From Isoetes taiwanensis (taxonomy: Eukaryota > Streptophyta > Lycopodiopsida > Isoetales > Isoetaceae): DNA of 64,000 nucleotides. Position numbers and translations under genes: made by a program. Below, piece after piece: positions 10,965 to 20,399 of the stretch. The notes beneath the pieces are model-generated. The model saw only the letters and a list, made by a program, of their open reading frames with translations. It had not been told where the DNA came from and did no database searches. The stretch's first letter is position 1. Every line of letters begins with the position of its first letter. The DNA lies in contig JAJEKV010000033.1 of assembly GCA_021234155.1 (NCBI GenBank), positions 13,029,614 through 13,093,613 on the forward strand, in the 5' to 3' direction.

Positions 10965-11334
10965 CCACAACGTACACCTCGTTGTATGTATAAATTCATA
11001 ATTTATTAATGGAAAAGTGTATGTAACACAAATATCTAGCTAGATTATGTGATATAACTTGCAGGTAAATGCGAATTTGCATGTGGATGACAACGTCTAT
11101 TCACATACGTGGCTTGTGGATGACAACGTCATGCCAAGGACGTGGCATCTTGCCGCCACAATAACTTTCGTTTTTTTTGCGCGGCCCGCATGCAATGCGG
11201 CTAGGATATGACGGATCCCATGATGCGAACATAGGCTACCGTTGCCTAATTGAATGCTATAATTTCGCCTCGTAGGATTATTACACAACTTTATCGGTAG
11301 TCGCAACCGTAGATTCCAACGTATCTCTAGTTTC

Positions 11335-11343
11335 TATATAAAA
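11335..11343 (+). promoter_or_regulatory. TATA box of small gene C
   Basis: TATATAAAA lies 97 bases before ATG 11432, with a pyrimidine-rich leader like those of A and B. Confidence 0.6.
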
Positions 11344-11431
11344 CGTCGGAGGCCTTTGTCTTCTCCTATCCGCCATCTTCTGTTCTACCACATCCTTCGA
11401 CCATCACTCCCGTGTTCTCCCATCACTTTCA

Positions 11432-11930
11432 ATGGCCTCCGGCTCGGTTCCATCCCCGCCGAGATCTTGTCTCAAGTTTTGGTCAAGGAAATTGAACATT
11501 AGCTGAAGGAGGAACGGATCCGCCTTCTAAAAAGAAAAGAATGATGAAGGCGTCGCCAAGCTGGTTGCGGGAGGAAAAAGGCCGCCTTCTGAGGGGAGGT
11601 GATTTTAGTCTTGCTGACAATCGGCCGAGGCGCCTTAGACCGTGCGAATGCGCGCCACGAGATATAACCTCAAAGAGGCTTAGGGCCATGTCAGGCGGGA
11701 GAGGCTGCCCAGAGCCCAACTTCGATGGCGGGAAGATAAGGTTCGCGGAATATGAGAACGTGGTTGGGGCGCGGGCAATCATGTTGGAGGAGCAAAAAAA
11801 TTATCAACGCCCTCCGGGGAAGAGCTTGCCCGGCGATCATAGGCATCGGGCTCCTCCTAGAGGGGCGTTTTTTAATGTTTGTAATTGGTTTTATTTTTCA
11901 ATGGGAAAAGTTTTTTGACAAATGTACCGA
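11432..11930 (+). pseudogene. Small coiled-coil paralogue C (diverged)
   Basis: It starts Met-Ala-Ser-Gly-Ser, and across frame changes shows E-I-L-S-Q-V-L-V-K-E-I-E-H and LKEERIRLLKR. These line up with ITLAVVMKRFKE of A and B. The remainder is broken in every frame, and a 125-codon frame at 11541-11918 looks incidental. Its position between a TATA box and hairpin H5 repeats the unit plan. Assignment as a paralogue rests on the short motif plus context. Confidence 0.45.
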
Positions 11931-11987
11931 ATATTACGTTTCCTATTTTTAATTTTCAATATCCGTGGTAGAGAGAATGACAAGGCG

Positions 11988-12056
11988 GATCACTGAAGCG
12001 GCGAAACCCTTCATAGGGTTTTAAAGCTCGTGTGCGATTTCGCGTGGTGTGATATC
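11988..12056. repeat. Hairpin H5 downstream of gene C
   Basis: Left arm 11988-12006 (GATCACTGAAGCGGCGAAA) pairs imperfectly with right arm 12038-12056 (TTTCGCGTGGTGTGATATC). A tight inner stem ACCCT/AGGGT continues the pairing. Confidence 0.75.
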
Positions 12057-12186
12057 TGATTGTAGTTAGAATAGTTATTAATGTGTTCCAGCGGACGGTA
12101 CCATTAATGTGTTCTGGCGGACAACCGAAATCCCCTAAAACGTCGGCAAAGCGGAGTGTGTTTAATATGTTCAAGCGCTTAATATG

Positions 12187-12193
12187 TATAAAT
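12187..12193 (+). promoter_or_regulatory. TATA box of small gene D
   Basis: TATAAAT lies 92 bases before ATG 12279. The leader is again pyrimidine-rich. Confidence 0.55.
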
Positions 12194-12278
12194 TGAGGTC
12201 CTTGCATGTGCTCCTTCCGTAGGTTAGAGTCTTTGCTCCTCACTTCTATAATCTTAACGTCCCTCCCATTTGTCATCT

Positions 12279-12750
12279 ATGGCCTCCACATCCTCAACCC
12301 GATAATGGAAAAAACGAAGAGGATAGAACTCCCTTCCTCGACATAGTGTTGGGTGTTCTAATGAAGAGGTTGAAGGAGCAAGATGATCTTCTAAAGGAAA
12401 ACGCCGTTACAATTCAGCGAAAGAAGAAGAGAATGAATTCAACCTTCTCATGCCCAGAGCGGGAGAGGCAAATCAAAGTGGTTGAATAGAAGGTCGACGA
12501 GGATGACATGCCCCAACAACTGACCTTTGAGGTGGTTATGGCGGCAGGGATGCTAATTCGAAGCGGAAGAACACGTTGTGCTATTGGGACGGGGGGGGGG
12601 ACATGTACAAAGAGATGGTGGGACGGATTGGAGGAACGTTTGGATAGGGTGATTGCTGCTTGAGGGGAAGAGATGAAGGCGAAGACGAGGGCCGGAGCTG
12701 ATGATGATGATGAAGATAATGAAGAAGAGCTTCGACTGGAGCAACAATGA
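12279..12750 (+). pseudogene. Small coiled-coil paralogue D
   Basis: After Met-Ala-Ser-Thr-Ser-Ser the frame breaks. It resumes as LDIVLGVLMKRLKEQDDLLK and RKKKR, clearly matching the ITLAVVMKRFKE core of A and B. The 3' part is rich in Glu and Asp codons. It lies between its own TATA box and hairpin H6, completing four tandem paralogous units. At least two frameshifts are visible. Confidence 0.6.
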
Positions 12751-12828
12751 GTCGTATTTTTTTTTTCAATGTAACATCTTTCACAACTTTAATCAAAAGT
12801 AACCCTTTTTATTATTATCTTGTAAAAC

Positions 12829-12967
12829 TTCACACGACAGCGGGAAGCCACATAAATGCAAGCAATAGCGAACTCCTTTGCTGCGGGTATGATACAAATA
12901 AGATCCGGCCACAAGCTCTGGTTGTTACCAAACAAGGTTGGAGGCAAGTACTTCAAGGTCGTGTGAA
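12829..12967. repeat. Hairpin H6 (long loop) downstream of gene D
   Basis: TTCACACGAC at 12829-12838 pairs with GTCGTGTGAA at 12958-12967. The loop is about 119 nt, far longer than in H1-H4, so it may be a decayed or interrupted family member. Confidence 0.55.
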
Positions 12968-13089
12968 CATGCTACATTACAAGTATACTTTACCGATTCT
13001 TTGTCTCTTAGATCTCCAGCATTGCGATGCTAGTGGGGCCCTAGAATTTTGCCAAGCAACTTCCGTTTTCTCAAAAGATTATGCCAATG

Positions 13090-15480
13090 GTGTTTCACGA
13101 CGGGTTGCTCCTTAAAGCGACCTTCTTGTCGTATTTAGCCATCGCCCTTCTATAAAACCACTCTGTCATCGTCTTAGAGGGTTGGTTCCCACATTTCCAC
13201 CCCCTCTTTGAGTGTCACGATGAAAGGCTATTTTAGCTTGTTTATGCGACTTCTCCATGCCTTGTGCACTCCACAATCGCTAGGCTTCCATACTTCCTAA
13301 AAACCAAGGTGCATGAGCCCAAAAGATGTGCAAGTAGTGGCGTGACTTCACTCTCTCCCCATGCGCGCCTATGAAAGCTTTAATAAATTTGTTATTCGCT
13401 TGTAACCGAACATTTTGCATCTTCTCTTGGAGGTCCATTCTCTCGAATGTATGGGAACAATTGCATAAATGCATCCCATGCTTTTTCCTCAATGCGACCG
13501 AGCAAGCCATCAGGCGGTCCTCAAGCCCGCATCAACGGCAATTTTTCAAATTCATAGACCTTTTTCTCCCATCCGGTTTCCGATTCGAGCCTCTCTATGA
13601 TTCTTTATGAGGCGTCCGAGCTTTCACCCCTCCAATTGACACCCATTTAGGCACACTTGTTCTTCCCCCACGTTTTTCTCATCCAGCTCTAATCTTACAT
13701 TGCCACCATGCAAACCTTGCTTCACGATAGAACATGTTCAACTCTCACAATTCCTTCCTCTCTTCTCTTCTTATCCGAAATGTTCCAATAATCTAATGAC
13801 TCAAAAAATATCATCTTGTCGATGATTCTCACAAAGCCGCAAAAAGTGCGAGATATGAACCCTCTCTAATGGAATGGGGAAAATGCCATGGAACTTGGGA
13901 TCTTCTTCTCCTCTATTAGAGCATTTGCTTGGTTAGGGACAAGGTTGAAACAGGTCTTCCCGATCTTGACTTCTTGCTTCCTTGCAGTTGCATGAGACAA
14001 CTTTTGCATGTTCCTTGTCCTCCTCCACTTATGTTGTACATTGCTTTCTCAGTTTTTTAAATCCGGGCGCCAAGTGAAAAATTACTTTGTAAGATCCATA
14101 GTGATCTACTTGCAATTTTTCCCTCGAATCTAGATATTGGGCTTCGGGATGTCGGTTTGATTGAACACCCATTTCAAAACCTCGTGGGTTTCTTTACGAA
14201 CTTTAAAGAGACCTAACCACCGTGTGTCATCTTGATTGACATGAGAACCATTTTTTCATACGCTTCTTCTCCTCGTCAGTCACCTCTACATCTTTTTTGT
14301 TATTCTTGTTGCTCTTTGATTTAGCATGTGCAATTGCATTCTCAATTGCTCTATTCATGATGACAACGATGATACCCTCTCATACTTCTCAAACTTGGTC
14401 AGTTCCATTTCATCCAATTTTATGCAAACTTCAATCTCACCATTAGTTTTAATGAAGAATTAAGTCATAATATTTGACAAGGAATTGTAAGAGAGTAACC
14501 ATGTGTCAACCCAAAGATTATTATGTTCATTCATTCCAACTATATCACAACAATCCTTGCCATTCTTATCTTTTTATGGCTATGGCGGGACCAAAGACAT
14601 TCAACGTGGTGCATCTCTCCTAATATGGCATACACCATCTTTGTCCTAGTAACCCTTTGTATTCTCGACAATTTGTGGACGTGGAGAATAATACTTTTTT
14701 GTGCCCATTCTTTTCAACGCCTGCGTGGAATGGCTTGAATAGAGAACGGTAACCAGTTTTACCGATGCCTACATCATCATAAAAAATCTGCACATGCCGT
14801 AAACTTCTAACTTCTTGTAGATCTCCCTAGTACCATTTCCAATACCATCTTCTTGAGAGGAGAGTTGTAGGGCTGACAAATCATGTCCACTATCTCCCCC
14901 CGTCGCTAGGGTTCTTCACCACAAACCAAGATTGCTTCTAGTTTCCCCGGATCTTAACCGGCCTTTGCTAGTGTTGTAAAACGGACCTTGTGGCGTGACC
15001 TGGCGTCTGAATGCACCTGATCCAAACTTCGGTTCTATCTGGCCGATTCGATAATGCTTCTTCCTTTCTAAGCAAGCCAAGGGTGTTTTTCTTCAAATTC
15101 TTTAACCTACATTGAAGCCCAAAGTTTGCTCTTCGAGCTCTTGGATCTTTTCTGCACCGCCCTATCACCAATTTGGACTTCTCCACTGTGATCTCAAAGA
15201 AGTTTCCCTCCCCAAGCCAGTCATTCCTTTCCTTCATCACGGTTGGAGTAATGGGCGAGAGAAAAAAGAGCTTTGGTTTAAGTTATAATTCTCTTGTGAC
15301 AATCGGGCGGCTCATCTCAAGGAATCAGATTCGATTCAATGCCTTCATCCTCTCTCAATCTCTCACAATATCCCTAAGAGGCCAGAGTTACCGTCACCAC
15401 AAAATCGGACTAAACTTGAAACGCCCGAAATGGCGGTTTCCTCGCCACTCAACGGATCCAATGGATATAAACCGCCATCC
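13090..15480 (-). pseudogene. Degenerate transposase-like coding block
   Basis: Read on the minus strand, coherent peptide stretches occur in changing frames: a Lys/Arg-rich start (15240-14968), a piece with IFYDDVGIGKTGYRSLFKP (about 14800), a charged segment (about 14360-14250), and a C-terminal part with HYLHIFWAHAPWFLGSMEA and then WSAQGMEKSHKQAK (13350-13220). The spacing of H-Y-L-H-I, a later H, then S-x-Q-G-x-E-K is reminiscent of uncharacterised eukaryotic DDE transposases such as the KDZ group. That link is inference from motif shape only. If right, it is the candidate mobility gene of the 13.5 kb element. Stops and frameshifts are frequent. Confidence 0.4.
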
Positions 15481-15689
15481 CCGGTGATGTCGATACTTTT
15501 GAGCCCGCAAGGAAATATGTCGAGGTCTAAGTTCTATTTTTAGACCTCTTTTTTGCGATTGAAGATCGGAGCATATTCCCGAAGTCGATTTGGATCCTTA
15601 TCCACACATCATTTGAGCTTCCATACCGCGTGGATCGCGACGGTGAAATGAATGTGTACAATTTGTATGCCCAGCCAATTTCGCCGTTT

Positions 15690-16215
15690 GAGACTCAAAT
15701 CAGACTAACCCTCGTTTTGAAATTTGCAACGCGTGCATATGGAAAAGTCCATTCTCCTACAATCCATGCTTTTATACAAAAAGCAAATTCAAAATTAATT
15801 GTAGGGGGCTGTGAAGCTTTGATTGGGATGAAGTAAAGATCCGATTCATTTAACTTTTTGCGCCAATCTTGGGCGCCTCGAAACGAAAAGTCTAATACAA
15901 AGCTTCAACCTACACATTCAAATTTTGAAATGTAGAAGGCGGGAATGGACTCTAAATGAAAATAGGGCAAGACAAGAATCGGTGATGCATGATTGGTATC
16001 GACAAACTGAAGAGACAAATCATGAGTTCTTGGGTATGCTATAATGCAAGTGGCTTTTTAGAAGCATAATGCGTGTTAAGGTCAATGCTGTCCGACAACA
16101 AGAGAATTAAATACATATGGCGCCATAGATATAGCGATTCTTATTAGGGAGAATATTCCAAGCAAATCCGAGGAAAAAAAGGGGCGGAAATATGGCGTGG
16201 AATGGTTGATGGGAG
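15690..16215 (+). repeat. Subterminal repeat, inner copy
   Basis: The segment is similar to 17700-18190 in direct orientation. Shared landmarks are ACGCGTGCATATGGAAA, CCATTCTCCTACAATCCATG, TTTTGAAATGTAGAAGGCGG and a GGAGGCCATTT end, suggesting duplication of the element's right end. Confidence 0.8.
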
Positions 16216-17699
16216 GCCATTTTAGTTCATAAAACATAATATAACTTGGAATGATAGATATTTTATATGCAAATGGGAGACTATTGGACGAAGGACTTGT
16301 GTTTAGTTTTAATTTGACAACAAATAAGAAAGTGGATCACATCGATGAATTTAGTGTGTTCCATTTTTTTTACATATGTACTATTAAACGGTGTGATCCT
16401 TGAAAAATAATATGCTCTTTGAAAAGGGATGATGACTTATGTACTTAAGAGTGATAACACATATGCAGTAAAAAAAAAGTTAGGTATTCAAATGGAATTA
16501 GAAGCAAAAACTTTTTACATTCAAAATTTTTTGGCGTATGGCTTTACATCATTTTGTAAATTTAAATGCTAGGAGGCTTCAACTATTCACAACAAAAAAG
16601 CCTTGAGGCTTGCGGTCATATGGTATTAGAAGCCGGAGGCAAGCTTCGACTAAGAACGAGGAAAAAAAAAAATAAGAGGTGCTTTCTGCCTAACAAATTT
16701 CATTCATCCGCTTCATCAATAAGCAAAAAATAAGAAATAACAGTTAGTTGAATGCTTAAGAAAAGAAAAGAAAACATGCATGTACCATGAACTAGCATAC
16801 ATGAGCTCTCGAAGTCCAGATTCGCCTTCAACTTCTTCATCTTCTTCATTATCTTCGGCTTCTTCTCGCCGGTGAACCACTCATTTTCTTCAAGAATCTC
16901 CTATCCAGCCTTCAAGAACACACCATGATGAACTCTGCTCAAATTTTTCTCGATTCCTCATTCTCCCGATTCCTCGTCAAAGGAATCGAGGAATCGAGGC
17001 ATTAACAAAGAGCAAGAAACGCGGGGAGAGGGAACTGGAGGGAACACCTCTTCCAGCCGTATTAGGGCCTCTTGGAGGACACCTCAAATCTTCCGTAGCT
17101 GATCTCTTCATGGCGCATGGACTAGAGAAATTGGCGGAGGATCTAGCAAAAGATTGGTAGGAGATTGGGGGAGAATGGGCGCCTAATCTAGGCTGGAATA
17201 GATATAGGCTGGATTAGGCGGTGAAAATCGTAAAGGAATGATTCGTTATTCCGATCCCTATCAACCATCATTACATGCCATTATGTGCATATCTCAAATT
17301 TGAGCCATATCTAATATCTTCCTTTTTTAAACCTTATACCTAAATATCCAATATCTTCCTTTTTAACCTTATTCCTAAATAGCCAATATCTTCCTTTTTA
17401 ACCTTATTCCTAAACCTATATGATTTGAGTTTAACCAGAACATGAACACCGATATAATTCAATTTAACATACTATTTAATACCAAGATGCTCACGTCACA
17501 CTATGTCGATAATTGGGATTTAAAAACACTCCAAACCCTCCTCGACAAAACCCGTAAAAGTGCCGACCTCACTTGTGTTTAAGTTTAATTTGACAACAAG
17601 CAACTTCCATCTTTGGTGTAGATGCGACGGCCAGCTTAAATCAAAGGTGTGGTATTTTTATGCCCCAACACAACCGCCTTCGCGGTGAGCGAGCGTCCG
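16216..17699. other. Non-coding stretch between the subterminal repeats
   Basis: No coding series is visible. It holds an A-rich part, a small foldback around CGATTCCTCG/CGAGGAATCG near 16967-17000, and three head-to-tail copies of a roughly 37 bp unit (CAATATCTTCCTTTTTAACC) at 17310-17415. Confidence 0.6.
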
Positions 17700-18190
17700 T
17701 ATTAACTTCGTTTTTGAAATTTGCAACGCGTGCATATGGAAATCGAAAAGTCCATTCTCCTACAATCCATGCTTTTTATACATTAAGCAAATTCAAATTT
17801 GGAATTGTAGGGCGGAAGCCTCAGGATTAGGATGAAGTGAAGATCGGTTAATAGCGCGGTGGTAGCCCGAAAATGAAATCCGGATGCGCGGCCAACCTAC
17901 ACATTCAACTTTTGAAATGTAGAAGGCGGTGACGCAGCGACGCCTTAAGAGACACCGTCATGAGTTGTAGGTATGCTATAATGCAAGTGGCATTTTAGAA
18001 GCGCCACGTGTTTTGCATCGGTGGCCCGACAACCAAATGTAATTAAATACATATGGCGCCATGAATGTGCAATCCCCCTTATTCTCCAAGAATATTCCAA
18101 GCAAATCAGAATTATGAGAGTTTGGTATCCTAGGTGGCATGGGAAAAAGGGAGCGGAATATGATGGAATGGCTGATAGGAGGCCATTTCG
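17700..18190 (+). repeat. Subterminal repeat, outer copy
   Basis: Direct repeat of 15690-16215; it runs into the right terminal inverted repeat. Confidence 0.8.
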
Positions 18191-18209
18191 CACCCCAACC
18201 GCCCTAATG
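18170..18209 (-). repeat. Right terminal inverted repeat of the 13.5 kb element
   Basis: It ends CCGCCCTAATG, the inverse of the left end, and abuts the resumed repeat copy 1 (ACATTTTAGATAAG). Confidence 0.8.
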
Positions 18210-18610
18210 ACATTTTAGATAAGTAGTTCTATTATTGTCATTTCAATTCGTAAAAGAGATCTATTGTCATTTATATTGGTCATATCAACTACATGCAAGA
18301 TATCATTGACGCCATTTATGTAGTGACGTTCTATATCATGCCTGTATGTGAAAACCTCCCTCAATTATTATGTTAGTTTTGTAAGAACATCATGAAGAGA
18401 CGCCAAGGTTTGAAAATGTTGTGCCAATGTGTTAAAAGGCATACAATGCACATTTAAGTGAACATAAATAAAGTGGTGATTATGCTCTATTCCAAAACCT
18501 CCTCAATTAGTGTGTATGGCCAAGGTTTGCAAAAGTCTCAGATAATGTGTAAAAAGCACATAGCAACTCTTACAAAAGAACAAGTAACTATATAAGTCAG
18601 TTGACTTTTT
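18210..18610 (+). repeat. 2.6-3.0 kb repeat, copy 1, right part
   Basis: It matches 39118-39523, the direct continuation of copy 2. Homology ends in GTTGACTTTTT, where a polypyrimidine tract starts here but unique sequence starts in copy 2. Confidence 0.9.
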
Positions 18611-19378
18611 CCCATTTTCCTCTCCCTTTTTCGCTACCTTTTTACCTCCCTTTTCCCTCTCTTTGCCATTTTCCTTTTTTTCTCGCTATCCTCCTTTTCC
18701 CTTTTCATGTGCCTTCCTTTTTTCCCTTCCCTTTCCATTTTTTTCCCCTTTTCTTTTTTTTTCATATTTCTTTCCATTTTTATTTTCCCATACCTTTTTC
18801 CTTACCTTTTTTTACGTGCTTTTTTCCTCCTTTTTCCCACCTCTTCCTCTTTTCCCTTTTTCCCATTTCCCTATCCTTATATCCTCTCTTTTTCTTTTTT
18901 TCCTTTTCCCTTCCCCATGCTTTTTTTTTTCCCTTTCTTTTTTTTTCCTCATCCTTTTCTCTTCAAAAATTTTTCCATGCCCTTCCCTTCTTTCCTTCTT
19001 TCCATTTTCCTCTCCCGCTTCCTCGTGGCCTCTTTTTCCCTTTTATATCTTTTTCCCTTTTCACTTCTTTTTCGTTTTTCCTTTCCCTTTTTTATTTTCC
19101 CATGCCTTTTTTCATCTCTTTACCATTTTTCTATTCCCTTTTTCCCTTTCCTTTTTTCCTCCTTTCCTCACCCTTTCCCCTTTTCCCATTGCCCCATTTT
19201 TTTCCCTTCCTTTTTCATCCTCTCCCCCTTTTTCTTTTTTACCTTATTTTTTCTTTTTTTTTCCATGCTATTTTTTTTCCTCTTCCCCATTTTCCCATGC
19301 TCTTTTTTCCCTTCCCTTTTTCCCATTTTCCTCGTATTTTTACCCTTCATTTTCCCTTTTCATCCTCCCTTTTTCCTT
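18611..19378 (+). repeat. Polypyrimidine tract, (TTTTTCCC)n-like
   Basis: About 770 bp of almost pure C and T, with irregular TTTTTCCC and TTTTCC units and occasional CATG. Long open frames of 229-270 codons here are a by-product of composition (Phe, Pro, Ser, Leu) and not genes. A shorter relative lies at 53608-53990. Confidence 0.9.
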
Positions 19379-19515
19379 AAGAGATCAAAGCGATAACCAA
19401 TCACAAAGGGTGAGAAGTTATGCAATAAATCTTGGCCTTCGGATGCAATCAAGTAATCTGAGCCATCTAAATTAGGGCGTGGTCCAACACTTACGGTAAA
19501 ACTTTATAATATAAG
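19379..19515 (+). repeat. Conserved tail following the polypyrimidine tract
   Basis: The roughly 137 bp is clearly related to 53991-54125: shared AAGAG-TCAAAGC, GGCCTT-GGATGCA, CTAAATTAGGG and TTTATAATATAA blocks in the same order. This marks tract plus tail as one repeat family. Confidence 0.8.
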
Positions 19516-20399
19516 ATAAGGCATTGGTTTGTTTCTAACACAAGATATGTTTAAAGACACAAAGACACATTTGTTTTGATGGAAAGCTTGTCCACTATTT
19601 TGATAATAAACTTGAACCGTTTATTCTTTAGAACAACAATGGTTTCAGAGGAAACCCACCATAAATTGCAAATTCTTGGAAGCTAAAGCTACTATTAATT
19701 CTTTACTAACTCACATCAATTGTTTGATCCAAAATATGATTAATTTGTTTCCAACACAAAGTACTACGAAGATACAAACACCACTAGTATGATAGATAAA
19801 TTGTAACGTTATAATGAGAAGCTTGAAGCCATTATTCTATGCGACCATTATGGTTCATGCGACAAGACATTCATGAGCTTGATTAAGATACTACTATGAG
19901 TTGAACAATTCTTGAACGTTAAAGCCATTGGTGATTTATAACATATACTATTCATTGGCCCAATGCCATATAGCACCAAAGCAGGAAAGAACTATAGCGG
20001 AAAACTATAGCAACAAGCCATAGTAAGAAACTCTACATATTTACAATATGGATATACCACGTTGAAAAACCTTAAATATAAACCACACTAATTAATTGTC
20101 TATGGTTATTCAACACATTAACCCACTTAGTAACATTAGTTTATTTTAGTGATTTAATGGCAAAAGTAACACATAAACTGATAACCGTTTTTTTTGGGCC
20201 TTGTGCAAGAAGATTGGGAATCAAATGGATAAGGATTTAAGAATGACGTTCTCTTTCTAGTGCTTCTCTCCTTTTTCTTTTTTTAGTAACAGATATTACA
20301 TATAATGGTTTGGTACAAAAGAACCTTTCATAAAAATTATTTTTGATTAATTTTTTTTTTCTTTCAACGAAAATTTTGTAATAAGCATTTGCAAAGATA
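19516..20399. other. No recognisable gene
   Basis: AT-rich sequence with short frames only; nothing identified. Confidence 0.5.

Larger units (their letters stand above)
4669..18209. mobile_element. 13.5 kb DNA element with imperfect terminal inverted repeats, inserted into repeat copy 1
   Basis: The left end begins CATTAGGGCGG and the right end finishes CCGCCCTAATG. The inverted similarity continues imperfectly for about 40 bp (TTGGGGT and AAATGGCC blocks). Repeat copy 2 reads straight through the site (junction 39117/39118), giving a clean empty-site comparison. Either ATG is a 3 bp target duplication or the ends contain it, and this cannot be settled by eye. Inside are a plus-strand array of short TATA-driven genes separated by related hairpins, a histone H3-like pseudogene, a telomere-like repeat, a minus-strand transposase-like block and a duplicated right subterminal segment. 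The superfamily is not assigned. Confidence 0.85.

Noticed and set aside
5347-12967. Hairpin series as a CRISPR array
   Set aside because: Spacing is hundreds to thousands of bases with genes between, arms are palindromic, and the genome is eukaryotic.
4669-18209. The 13.5 kb insert as an endogenous giant-virus fragment
   Set aside because: Hairpin-punctuated genes and a histone are suggestive, but no viral hallmark gene was seen and the insert has transposon-like ends with an empty site. Kept only as an alternative.
18601-19475. Three overlapping frames of 229-270 codons, the longest in the window
   Set aside because: They lie in a nearly pure C/T tract; peptides are only Phe, Pro, Ser and Leu in every frame, as expected from composition.
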